Of a stretch of 64,000 nt of DNA, positions 26,717-34,664 are shown piece by piece. Source of the DNA: Oscillospiraceae bacterium (GTDB lineage: Bacteria; Bacillota; Clostridia; Oscillospirales; CAG-272); contig SVSI01000004.1 in assembly GCA_015064385.1 (NCBI GenBank), forward strand, positions 62,001 to 126,000, written 5' to 3'. The notes below the pieces were generated by a model. It was not told the origin of the DNA. It was given only the letters and a program-made list of their open reading frames with translations, and did no database searches. Position 1 is the stretch's first letter. Each line of letters starts with the position of its first letter. The translations under genes and the position numbers were made by a program.

Positions 26717-27697
26717 TTATTTTTTGGTCTCCTTGACGAGCATAGCTATAACGTCGTCAACGGTGAGACGGTCGTTTAATGCGGTATAGTTGATCTTTAT
26801 TCTGTGGCGGAGAACGGGAAGTGCAAGCGCATCGATATCCTCGTAGGAAACGTTATAATTTCCATTCATAAGGGCGCGTACCTTTGCTGCCGTGATAAGT
26901 GCCTGTGCCGCACGGGGCGAAGCACCGTACTTTATGTACTTCTTTGCCGTATCCGACGCCTTGTCAAGCTCGGGATGGGTTCCCGATACTACTCGGATAG
27001 CATAATCGAGCACCTCGTCGATCACCGGAACGGTGGAGGCAAGAGCTCTCATTTCAAGAATGGTTGCACCGTCGATAACCGAACTTGCGGTCTCGTCCAT
27101 AGTGATCTGCGTCATCTTGACGATGTCGATAAGCTCGTCATTTGCGGGGAATTTCATAATAAGCTTGAACATAAAGCGGTCCATCTGCGCCTCGGGAAGA
27201 GGATACGTACCGTCCTGCTCGATAGGGTTTTCGGTTGCGAGAACGAAGAAGGGCTCCTCAAGCGCGTAAGACTGATTTGCCACGGTAACCTTGTGCTCCT
27301 GCATTACCTCAAGCATCGAGGACTGCGTTTTAGGAGTTGCACGGTTGATCTCGTCTGCCAGAACGAGATTGGCAAATATCGGTCCCTTGCGGAAGCTGCT
27401 TACCATCTTGCCGTCCGCATCCTTTTCGATAACTACGTTACCGGTAACGTCGGAGGGCATAAGGTCGGGGGTGAACTGTATTCTCGAGAAGGGAAGCGAG
27501 AGTACCTTTCCGAGAGAGCGTACAAGACGTGTCTTTCCTACGCCGGGTACGCCCTCGAGAAGTACGTTTCCTCCTGCGATTATAGCGGTGATAACGTTGT
27601 CAACGATCTCGTCCTGACCGACGACGTCGCGACGGAGCTCCTCTTTGATCTTAAGAATAGAAGCGTTAAAATTCTGTACCTTTTCTATGTTTTCCAT
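26717..27697 (-). CDS. MoxR-family AAA+ ATPase
   Basis: A 326-residue ATPase. Walker A is GVPGVGKT at 49-56, Walker B is 'LVLADEIN', and sensor 1 is 'FVLATENP'. 'YPLPEAQMDRFMFKL' is the MoxR signature. These chaperone-like ATPases act with VWA proteins, as this operon encodes. The start is ATG 27697 with AAAGGA 9 nt upstream; an ATG six codons earlier has no Shine-Dalgarno. It is the second gene of the operon. Confidence 0.95.
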   Translation of the reverse strand: MENIEKVQNFNASILKIKEELRRDVVGQDEIVDNVITAIIAGGNVLLEGVPGVGKTRLVRSLGKVLSLPFSRIQFTPDLMPSDVTGNVVIEKDADGKMVSSFRKGPIFANLVLADEINRATPKTQSSMLEVMQEHKVTVANQSYALEEPFFVLATENPIEQDGTYPLPEAQMDRFMFKLIMKFPANDELIDIVKMTQITMDETASSVIDGATILEMRALASTVPVIDEVLDYAIRVVSGTHPELDKASDTAKKYIKYGASPRAAQALITAAKVRALMNGNYNVSYEDIDALALPVLRHRIKINYTALNDRLTVDDVIAMLVKETKK

Positions 27698-27727
27698 TTT
27701 ATATTTTCCTTTCAACTGTATCTGAAT

Positions 27728-29173
27728 TTATTCTCCGTCGGCTTTCGAGCCGTCGAAAAGTGAAGCGAAATAATCTCCGAGTAGCTGCTCAAGCTCTTCC
27801 GAGAGGTTTCCGTCAAGGATCTGCTCGGAGATCTTTGCGTAATACTTGTTTATTACCTCGCCGTAAGAGACGTATTTTCCAAGCTCGGGATCGTAGATCA
27901 TATCGTCGCTGCCGTATATCATATCTCCGCTACCGTAGCCGCCCGAATGAAGCGTGTCGTCATCGTCGTCATCCGGTGTGTAGTCACCTTCGTCATCTTT
28001 CGTTGAACTGTTGCCCGGTCTGGATTCTTCGGGAAGCTCGCTCTCGCTTATGCCGAATATCTGCATAAGACGCACGGTAGCATTGTCACCGACTCGTTCG
28101 TTGGTGTACTGCAAAATAAAGGCAGAGCTGACAGCTTCTCCCGAGGCGGTGAAAGCACTGTCAAGATCTGAGCCGACCTTCTCGCTTACCGTATCGTCGT
28201 TTGATATTGCCGTAAGAAGCGTGCCCGCGAAGGTATCGAGTGCCGCATAGAGCGGATCGTCACTGCTTTTTCCCGATAGTGCAAGAGCGGATCTTATCTC
28301 AAGTGCCATTGAGAATATTTTCTCGGTATCCGACCCCGTTGGGAAGGTGTTTCTTATTTGTGTAAAGGTGTCGCCGAGTGCTATTGCACTGAGCGTACGC
28401 ACCGCGGAGCCGAGCTTTTTTACGTTTTCCACGTTACTTTTTGAAAGCTCTTCCGATATCCTGATATAGGAATTGTGGCTGTCAACAGCTTCATTTATAT
28501 CCTTTATTGCTCCGATGACCGAAGCTTTCATCAAGCTGACCTTTTTAACTGTCCTCAGCTCTGAAAGCAGAGCTTCAAGCTCGGATACGACCGCGTTTCT
28601 CGGAGATGCTTCCATATCCGATTTTTTTACCTCTTCAATAAGATCCTTTAGCGCCTGCTCCTGCCACGCGCTGAGCTCGAAAGCGGGATCGGAGTCCAAG
28701 GTAGGCGGTACCTCCTTGTACGTTGGAAAGAGCAGCGCGGTAACGAGCATTGCCGCAGCAAGTACGGGCATTATCAGATGGATCCATAAACGCTTTCCTT
28801 TAAGCTCTTTTGCAGGAAGCTCGTCAAGTATGCGCTCGGTGTCCCGTCGTTGCATTTCGATAACGTCGCCGCTCTCGTTTTGGAAAGCGATCATCGTTTG
28901 GACCTTTTCGTTAAGATCAAGCTCGCCGTCCAGCTTTTTTGCCACACGCCTGTCGCTTGGGCGAAGCAAGATAAACAGTAGCGACGTAAGTATAACGGCA
29001 CACGCTATGCCCGCCGAAAAATATATCAGCGGGTTTGGGACTTTTTTACTCAGCTTTGATATAAGCACGAGCAGAGCAGAGAGGAAAGCACCCGTCGATA
29101 TGCCGAATAAGCTTGACTTTATCAGCGCGCCGACGAACAGCTTTCTCTTGAATTTCTTAAAACCATTGTTCAT
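27728..29173 (-). CDS. Membrane protein leading the MoxR/VWA operon, unknown function
   Basis: A 481-residue protein. It has two membrane helices near the N-terminus (about 20-40 and 48-68) and a third near 130-150, then a mostly helical region (160-370) and an acidic, Gly/Asp-rich stretch (about 385-430, including D-D-D-D-D). The helical C-terminal tail suggests protein-protein contact. No enzyme motif is visible. Its place as first gene before moxR suggests a structural partner of the MoxR-VWA machine, like the coiled membrane proteins (for example DUF4175 types) that head similar clusters, but I cannot place it in a family. Confidence 0.65.
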   Translation of the reverse strand: MNNGFKKFKRKLFVGALIKSSLFGISTGAFLSALLVLISKLSKKVPNPLIYFSAGIACAVILTSLLFILLRPSDRRVAKKLDGELDLNEKVQTMIAFQNESGDVIEMQRRDTERILDELPAKELKGKRLWIHLIMPVLAAAMLVTALLFPTYKEVPPTLDSDPAFELSAWQEQALKDLIEEVKKSDMEASPRNAVVSELEALLSELRTVKKVSLMKASVIGAIKDINEAVDSHNSYIRISEELSKSNVENVKKLGSAVRTLSAIALGDTFTQIRNTFPTGSDTEKIFSMALEIRSALALSGKSSDDPLYAALDTFAGTLLTAISNDDTVSEKVGSDLDSAFTASGEAVSSAFILQYTNERVGDNATVRLMQIFGISESELPEESRPGNSSTKDDEGDYTPDDDDDDTLHSGGYGSGDMIYGSDDMIYDPELGKYVSYGEVINKYYAKISEQILDGNLSEELEQLLGDYFASLFDGSKADGE

Positions 29174-29237
29174 TAAATACGTACCTCACGGTGTAATTAT
29201 GTGCAAATGAAAAAATGCGATATTTCTCCAACTAAAT

Positions 29238-29266
29238 ATTATATATAAAATATAATACAAAGTCAA
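29238..29266 (-). promoter_or_regulatory. SigA promoter of the MoxR/VWA operon
   Basis: Minus strand: TTGACT (29266-29261), 17-bp spacer, TATAAT (29243-29238), 64 bp from the first ATG. The surrounding sequence is very AT-rich, which may help melting. Confidence 0.8.
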
Positions 29267-29307
29267 TAGAAAACCGCATTTTTCAATATAATTTAACAAC
29301 TTACGCC

Positions 29308-30099
29308 TTAAAGCTGCTTTTTTATCCGCTCAAGAGCGCTTTTTTCAAGGCGGGAGACCTGTGCCTGTGATATTCCTATCTCGTCCGCTATCTCCATTTG
29401 TGTTCTTCCGCTGAAAAAGCGTTTTGATATTATCATTTTCTCGCGCTCACCGAGCTTTGAAAGAGCGTCTCGCAGAGCTATATTTTCAAGCCAGGCATCG
29501 TCTGAATTGCTGTCGTCTTTTATTTGGTCCATTATATATACCGCATCGGACGAGCCGTCCGAATATACGGGATCGTAAAGGGATACCGGATCGACTATCG
29601 CTTCAAGTGCGCAGGTGACCTCTGCGCGTGTGTGAGTATCACCCTGCTTCTGCATCTCGGCAATTATCTCGTCCGTGGTCGGCTCGCGGGATAGCTCAGA
29701 GGACAGCTTGTCGCGTACTGAAAGAGCTTTGTATGCAAGATCTCTCACCGATCTGCTCACTCGAATTACGTTATTATCCCGTAAATATCGGCGTATTTCA
29801 CCGATTATCATAGGAACTGCATAAGTGCTGAAGCGCAGTCCGAGCTCTGTGTTGAAATTGTCGACCGCTTTGATAAGACCGATGCAACCGATCTGAAACA
29901 GATCGTCAGGATTTTCGCCCCGTCCCGCAAATCTCTGTACTATACTCAGTACGAGGCGTAGATTTCCGTCAATAAGAGTGCGCCTCGCATTATCGTCTCC
30001 CTCGCGGGCTTTTTTCAGAAGATCGTCCTTTTCCTCCTCGGACAGAACTTTTAGCTCCGAGGTCTTTATACCGCAGATATCGACTTTGCCGATATACAT
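29308..30099 (-). CDS. sigG: RNA polymerase sporulation sigma factor SigG
   Basis: A 263-residue sigma-70 factor of the sporulation group. Region 2 holds 'NLRLVLSIVQRFAGRGENPDDLFQIGCIGLIKAVDNF', and region 4 ends in the helix-turn-helix 'TQMEIADEIGISQAQVSRLEKSA'. Length and the start 'YIGKVDICGIKTSELKVL' fit SigG better than SigF. In B. subtilis SigG directs late forespore genes and needs the SpoIIIA channel for activity; the spoIIIA operon is at 60-62.8 kb here. It is not preceded by spoIIGA-sigE in this window. Confidence 0.93.
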   Translation of the reverse strand: MYIGKVDICGIKTSELKVLSEEEKDDLLKKAREGDDNARRTLIDGNLRLVLSIVQRFAGRGENPDDLFQIGCIGLIKAVDNFNTELGLRFSTYAVPMIIGEIRRYLRDNNVIRVSRSVRDLAYKALSVRDKLSSELSREPTTDEIIAEMQKQGDTHTRAEVTCALEAIVDPVSLYDPVYSDGSSDAVYIMDQIKDDSNSDDAWLENIALRDALSKLGEREKMIISKRFFSGRTQMEIADEIGISQAQVSRLEKSALERIKKQL

Positions 30100-30135
30100 A
30101 TTTTACCGCATCCTTTGTTTTACATTTCTGTAAAA

Positions 30136-30165
30136 CATTATTGCCTTGCAGTATGCTTATGATAC
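30136..30165 (-). promoter_or_regulatory. SigF-type promoter of sigG
   Basis: Minus strand: GTATC (30165-30161), 15-bp spacer, GGCAATAATG (30145-30136). The -10 matches the SigF consensus GGnnAnAnTG at every fixed base, and the -35 matches GYATA at 4 of 5. The -10 lies 36 bp from the ATG. SigF transcription of sigG is established in B. subtilis. Confidence 0.65.
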
Positions 30166-30192
30166 ATAAAAATCACGTGGTAATTTTTACAA

Positions 30193-30220
30193 AAGAAAAA
30201 CAGACCCGAAGGTCTGTTTT
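30193..30220 (-). terminator. Terminator of the TPR membrane protein gene
   Basis: Minus strand: AAAACAGACC, TTCG loop, GGTCTGTTTT, then TCTTTT (stem arms at plus 30211-30220 and 30197-30206). It lies 7 bp past the stop codon and insulates sigG. Confidence 0.9.
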
Positions 30221-30226
30221 GAGGGT

Positions 30227-31042
30227 TTAATCGTAGTTGTTGACGTCGTACCAAGATTTCAACATTTCGCAGTCTGATATTTGGGCTTTGCTATCTTTGT
30301 ATTCGCCAAGCGATTTGAAGATGTCTATTGCCCGTTCGTACTTTCCTTGATTTTTCAAATACATTGCATCATTATATTTGATGCCTTTATGGCACTCGAT
30401 TATTTTTTCATAGCTGTCTCTATAATCGCCGAGAGCTTCAAATTCTGTAATGGCTGATTCGTAGCGTTCAGTTTCCATTAAATTTACGGCATGGCTATAA
30501 TTACTATATTTTTCAAGTGAATTGCACACGGTTATAAAAGCAATTAGAAACAGAAACGTGGCACAAAAGTAAATAATGATCTTTTTAGCACGTTTGTGCT
30601 CTTTTTGCAAGTTTGATTCGCACATTTGAATTTTTTCTTTTGCATCTTTGTATTCGCCAATAGATGCGAAAAGGGATATGGCGCTTTTAAAATCATTTTT
30701 TTGCATTAATTCACAAGCGGATTGATATACATACTCATTCTTTTCTTTCTCGGTTAAAGCTTTTTCTGCTCTGCTTTCCATAATACACACCTTGTCTATA
30801 AGCTCGCCGAATCCATAAAGAAGCCAAGTACTAACAAATTCCACGAATATAGCGATCGGAATTGCAAGAAGACACAAAAATGCCCAAATGTATCCTCCGT
30901 CATCTCCCCTCCAAGAGCAGAAAACAAAGAAGCCGATAATACCCGCAATTACTGCTGCAATTGCTTCGACAACAAAGATCCATATTGCCCAATCCTTGAT
31001 TTTCTTTCCAATGTTTGCATACCAAACTTTAATAGTCTCCAT
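30227..31042 (-). CDS. Membrane protein with TPR-like repeats
   Basis: A 271-residue protein. It has two N-terminal hydrophobic segments (about 17-42 and 50-78) and a central helix (about 155-175). On either side are short repeats of the form Y-x-x-A-I-x-x-F-x-x-L-G-x-Y-x-D-A/S-x-x-K-I-x-x-C, seen about three times ('SAISLFASIGEYKDAKEKIQ', 'SAITEFEALGDYRDSYEKII', 'RAIDIFKSLGEYKDSKAQIS'). Such repeats are common in Firmicute membrane proteins and bind other proteins. The start is ATG 31042 with GGAG 10 nt upstream; 46 upstream open codons run through a MITE-like element and are not coding. Base composition is more AT-rich than its neighbours, so it may be acquired. Confidence 0.65.
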   Translation of the reverse strand: METIKVWYANIGKKIKDWAIWIFVVEAIAAVIAGIIGFFVFCSWRGDDGGYIWAFLCLLAIPIAIFVEFVSTWLLYGFGELIDKVCIMESRAEKALTEKEKNEYVYQSACELMQKNDFKSAISLFASIGEYKDAKEKIQMCESNLQKEHKRAKKIIIYFCATFLFLIAFITVCNSLEKYSNYSHAVNLMETERYESAITEFEALGDYRDSYEKIIECHKGIKYNDAMYLKNQGKYERAIDIFKSLGEYKDSKAQISDCEMLKSWYDVNNYD

Positions 31043-31070
31043 CGTTTTGGTTCTCCTATCAAAATAAAAA

Positions 31071-31096
31071 GTGTGTGCAACCGAAGTCGCACACAC
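31071..31096. repeat. Small hairpin in the leader of the TPR gene
   Basis: GTGTGTGC (31071-31078) and GCACACAC (31089-31096) form an 8-bp stem with a 10-nt loop, 29 bp upstream of the TPR gene start. No T tract follows on either strand. Confidence 0.5.
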
Positions 31097-31119
31097 CAAA
31101 AATGTATGACTCCCATTGC

Positions 31120-31252
31120 TACCACACAAATTGATTTCGAAACATTGCACTTTTAAAGCGAAGCATACGAAACAGAGCATACATTTTTAACAAAAAATAA
31201 AAATGTACACTTCGCCAAATAAAAGTACAATCCATATTCAATTTGTGTGGTA
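31120..31252. mobile_element. MITE-like foldback element, 133 bp
   Basis: TACCACACAAATTGA (31120-31134) is the exact reverse complement of TCAATTTGTGTGGTA (31238-31252). The similarity extends inward imperfectly: the left arm has TTGCACTTTTA and GCGAAGCATAC, and the reversed right arm has TTGTACTTTTA and GCGAAGTGTAC. Both ends are TA, so an element starting at CCACAC with a TA target duplication is possible, as in Tc1/mariner/IS630-type MITEs. It has no coding capacity. Together with the 30-base hairpin at 31330 it fills the 329-bp gap before the DUF1015 gene. Confidence 0.6.
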
Positions 31253-31329
31253 ATGACATTATACCACCCGTTTTTTGATATGTCAATACATAAATAATTC
31301 TTTTTTCGATGGAGCTTTGGAAAAGAGTT

Positions 31330-31359
31330 TGAGAGAAACTTTTTCAAAAGTTTCTCTCA
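31330..31359 (-). terminator. Hairpin downstream of the DUF1015 gene
   Basis: TGAGAGAAACTTTT (31330-31343) pairs with AAAAGTTTCTCTCA (31346-31359) over 14 bp with a 2-nt loop. The T tract on the minus strand is poor (AACTCTTTT), so it is a weaker terminator or an mRNA-stabilising hairpin. Confidence 0.6.
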
Positions 31360-31371
31360 TGAAAAAAATAT

Positions 31372-32562
31372 TTACTTTATCTTTCTTGCCTCGATGTAAA
31401 ATCTTTTATCGGAAGCGTGTCCCATAGAAAAGGTCTTTCTCGGGAGAACTCCATCGTGAACGATAGCGGGGAAAAGCTCGCTCTTTTTCATTCCGTCAAA
31501 GATAAATCCTATAGTGTTTTCCTTTTGGGAAAGTGATCTTACTACGTCTTTGCCGTGTATGTAATCTACCGATGCACCGCTATGCTCCGCAAGGTATTTG
31601 TCGATAAAATCCTGAAGCGCGCCGACTGTGAGAGATCCGTTTGTATCAATATAAATATCCTTTTCCTCACTGCCGAAGATAAGATGCACGCATCTTCCGT
31701 TTTCTGCATTGAGATCTCCGAAATGCTCGGCGGCTGCCGAGAGTATATCGTCGATATCAACGCCGAATACAACACGGTATATCGGCTCAAATACGAGGGA
31801 AGCGTCGTGAATGTTGACTATCTCGCAAAGTGCGTATCTCGAAAGCTCGGAGGGGTTTCTCGTATAGCATTCCTTTGCGGTCGCAAGCGAGTGGTTTCCG
31901 TCTCCTACCGCAAAGAGCATACCGTCGTCCGATACGAGCTCGGAGAGTGCTGCGTTTATTGCGTTTTGTGCATTTTCGTCAATGAAATATCCCTCGATGT
32001 GACCGGAATTCTGCATAAGATCGAAGTCGTACGCTTTTTTCATATCGCCCTTTGAAGCTTCAAGAGCTCCGAGCACCTTGTTTTCGGGATCGTCTATAAG
32101 AATAAGTATGTGAGGAAGCTCGAGAGGTGCGTTCTTTCTTATTTCAACTCTCGGGGGAATACGCTCGATAACCGTCTGCTCCGTAGCGCGTATCAGAGAC
32201 TTTGCACCCGGGTGCCAGTCGTATTCACTAAGATCGATGGCACCGACGATACCGTGGCGGACCTCGCCCGAGGATATCTCACGCTCAACGTATATCATAG
32301 CGTTATCGTGGATATCAAAAATCCCGTTTTCAAGGTAGTTTTTCATATTTTCGTTGACTTTGTCGATACGCTTTTCAACGTTGTCCGAAAGGTAAATTTC
32401 GGGAAGCGTTATGCGAAGTGCAGACGGCTCGTCTCCAACGAATTTATCAACAGAGCTCCAGTAATCGGGCTCGCTCGTGTATTGGTCGCAGGCAACGACA
32501 GCCCACTTTTCAAAGCTGCCTTTCGGCAGAAGGATATCCGCGCTGTGAAGGTATTTTTTCAT
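31372..32562 (-). CDS. DUF1015 family protein
   Basis: A 396-residue cytoplasmic protein of the DUF1015 family. The early block 'KWAVVACDQYTSEPDYW' and the central 'GMLFAVGDGNHSLATAK' are the family hallmarks; the GDGNHS motif suggests a nucleotide- or metal-dependent activity resembling ParB-like/serine kinase folds. Biological function is not established. The start is ATG 32562 with AAAGGA 8-9 nt upstream; twenty earlier open codons lie in the promoter-leader. Monocistronic. Confidence 0.85.
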   Translation of the reverse strand: MKKYLHSADILLPKGSFEKWAVVACDQYTSEPDYWSSVDKFVGDEPSALRITLPEIYLSDNVEKRIDKVNENMKNYLENGIFDIHDNAMIYVEREISSGEVRHGIVGAIDLSEYDWHPGAKSLIRATEQTVIERIPPRVEIRKNAPLELPHILILIDDPENKVLGALEASKGDMKKAYDFDLMQNSGHIEGYFIDENAQNAINAALSELVSDDGMLFAVGDGNHSLATAKECYTRNPSELSRYALCEIVNIHDASLVFEPIYRVVFGVDIDDILSAAAEHFGDLNAENGRCVHLIFGSEEKDIYIDTNGSLTVGALQDFIDKYLAEHSGASVDYIHGKDVVRSLSQKENTIGFIFDGMKKSELFPAIVHDGVLPRKTFSMGHASDKRFYIEARKIK

Positions 32563-32593
32563 TTTAGTATTCCTTTCGCTGTTGTACCTCTTG

Positions 32594-32622
32594 ATTGTAT
32601 ATTTTTTTCGCTCAAATGTCAA
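32594..32622 (-). promoter_or_regulatory. SigA promoter of the DUF1015 gene
   Basis: Minus strand: TTGACA (32622-32617), 17-bp spacer, TACAAT (32599-32594), 31 bp from the ATG. Confidence 0.85.
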
Positions 32623-32643
32623 TAGTCAAACGCGAAAAATCGG

Positions 32644-34584
32644 TCAGAGTGACTGATTTTCGCCGGTTATATAGCGTTTTGCCTGCGTGGAGAAGAGCTT
32701 ATAATAGTCACCCTTTTTTGCCATCAGCTCCTCGTGGCGTCCTATCTCGGATATCTCGCCCGACTTCAGTACGATTATCTTGTCGGCAACGGTCGCACTT
32801 GACAGTCTGTGAGATACGAAAAGGGTAGTCTTGTCACGGCGAAGCTTGTCAAACTGATCGTATATCTCCTGCTCGGCAAGAGGATCGAGAGAGGCGGTCG
32901 GCTCGTCGAGAATAAGTATATCGCTCTCACGGTAGAACGCGCGTGCTATCGAGAGCTTTTGCCACTGTCCAATCGAAAGCTCAAGTCCGTCCTGTTCAAA
33001 TATTCTCATAAGGGGAGTATCATATTTACCCGGCAAGACCTCTATAAATTCGTCTGCACCCGACTGGGATGCCGCCGCTTTCACAAGACTAGGATCCTTC
33101 TTGCGCGACACCTCTCCGAATGTGATATTTTCTCCCGCAGTAAAGGCGTATTTTCCAAAATCCTGAAAGATTATTCCAAACACCTTGTAAAGCTCGGCAG
33201 GATCGTAGGAACGGATATCCTTGCCGTCAAAGAGGATCACCCCTTCACTCGGATCGTAAAGGCGGGTGAGGAGCTTTATAAGAGTGGTTTTTCCCGCGCC
33301 GTTGAGTCCGACCAGTACCGCAGTATCACCCGGCTCAAGCTTGAAGCTGACGTTTTTCAGTACCTTCGTTTCGCTTCCCGGATATGCAAAGCTGACGTTC
33401 TGAAATTCTATCGAATGTCCCTTTCCGCGCTCAACGGGAACGGCGTTTTTGCCGTCAAGCGGAACGATCTTTTTCTCTTCCTTCATAAATATTATCATAT
33501 TTTCGATAAAGAGCGTTCCCTCGTAGATATTAGATGAGGTTGAGATAAGGGTGTTTATTCCGGCTGATATTGAGTTCAAAGCGCCCGAATAAAGGGAATA
33601 TTGACCTATCTCTGCAACAGTACCTATACGTACTCCGTTGGCTATGAACAAGAAAAGAAGACAGTTTATAGACGTCGATATGAACGAGAGACCTATATGC
33701 CAGAATCCTTCGGCCTTTATGAGCTTTTTGTGACCCTCGTAATATTTTTGAAACACCTCGTCGTATTTCTTTTCAAAGGTATCGTTAAGGTCGAAAAGAC
33801 GTACCTCTTTTACGGTGTTTTTGTCTATTGTGAGTCCCGAATAATAGTTCATTTGCCTGCGCTCTTTGGAATTTCTGCGCATATACATAAAATTCTTGCG
33901 TCTGTACTTGAAATTGATTATGGCAGACGGTATCGCAAAGGCGATGGTGACGAGGGATGCCCACCAAGCCACAGTGCTGAGAATGATTATATAGGATACT
34001 ATACTGATTATCGCGCTGACTATTGAAAAGGTGGAGTTCAGCACGTTTATCGGACGAATACTCGCTTCGCGGTTAGCGTTCTCAAGTCGCTCGTAAAAAT
34101 CGGGCATATCGAAGCTGGCAAGGTCAAGCTCTCTTGCCTTTTTCATTATCTTGCGCTTTATGTGATTGGTAACTACCTCAGCGGAGGTACGGTTGATTAT
34201 GGTGTTTACGTTACTTATAAGACTCTTGAAAAATAGAAACGCAAACTGCAAGAGAAGGGGAGATAGTATAAGCGAAAAGGATGCCGGCTCTCCAAAGCGA
34301 GCGAGATGCGTCAGGACGATATACAGCTTATTGAGAAGATTTGCCGTAATAAGCGAGCCGACGACGGGCATAATACCGTCGAAAAGTGCCATAAATACCA
34401 TCAAAAACAGTAAAGCGGGTCTTGCCTCCCAAACGAGCTTTACTATGTAAAAAAGGCGCGAGAAAAATCCGCCGAGAACCTTTTTCAGATAAGAAGGAAC
34501 CTCTTTTAGAGACTTCGGCTTCGGTTCCTTGAGCTTTTCAATCATTACACGCGGATCGGACGGTCCTGCAAAGTGTTGATTCAT
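32644..34584 (-). CDS. ABC exporter, fused permease and ATPase
   Basis: A 646-residue half-transporter of the ABCB-like exporter class. An N-terminal cytoplasmic stretch of about 55 residues precedes a six-helix membrane domain. The ATPase has Walker A 'GLNGAGKTT', signature 'LSIGQWQKLSIARAF' and Walker B 'ILILDEPTASLD', with the H-loop 'FVSHRL'. The signature begins LSIGQ rather than LSGGQ, as in some peptide exporters. It probably works as a homodimer; the substrate is unknown. The start is ATG 34584 with GGAGG 5-6 nt upstream. Confidence 0.88.
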   Translation of the reverse strand: MNQHFAGPSDPRVMIEKLKEPKPKSLKEVPSYLKKVLGGFFSRLFYIVKLVWEARPALLFLMVFMALFDGIMPVVGSLITANLLNKLYIVLTHLARFGEPASFSLILSPLLLQFAFLFFKSLISNVNTIINRTSAEVVTNHIKRKIMKKARELDLASFDMPDFYERLENANREASIRPINVLNSTFSIVSAIISIVSYIIILSTVAWWASLVTIAFAIPSAIINFKYRRKNFMYMRRNSKERRQMNYYSGLTIDKNTVKEVRLFDLNDTFEKKYDEVFQKYYEGHKKLIKAEGFWHIGLSFISTSINCLLFLFIANGVRIGTVAEIGQYSLYSGALNSISAGINTLISTSSNIYEGTLFIENMIIFMKEEKKIVPLDGKNAVPVERGKGHSIEFQNVSFAYPGSETKVLKNVSFKLEPGDTAVLVGLNGAGKTTLIKLLTRLYDPSEGVILFDGKDIRSYDPAELYKVFGIIFQDFGKYAFTAGENITFGEVSRKKDPSLVKAAASQSGADEFIEVLPGKYDTPLMRIFEQDGLELSIGQWQKLSIARAFYRESDILILDEPTASLDPLAEQEIYDQFDKLRRDKTTLFVSHRLSSATVADKIIVLKSGEISEIGRHEELMAKKGDYYKLFSTQAKRYITGENQSL

Positions 34585-34610
34585 TTTTCCTCCAGCTTTT
34601 ATAAAAGAAT

Positions 34611-34656
34611 ACACCCTATTTTATCACGAGTTGAAAAACGTGTCAAGATAGGGTGT
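34611..34656 (-). promoter_or_regulatory. ABC exporter promoter framed by a dyad
   Basis: Minus strand: TTGACA (34646-34641), 17 bp, TAAAAT (34623-34618). ACACCCTAT (34611-34619) and ATAGGGTGT (34648-34656) form a 9-bp inverted repeat around the promoter. One arm covers the end of the -10 and the other abuts the -35; an inner CACG/CGTG pair is also present. This may be an operator for a dimeric regulator, or a weak terminator for htrA, which ends 9 bp away. Confidence 0.6.
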
Positions 34657-34664
34657 TTGGTGAG

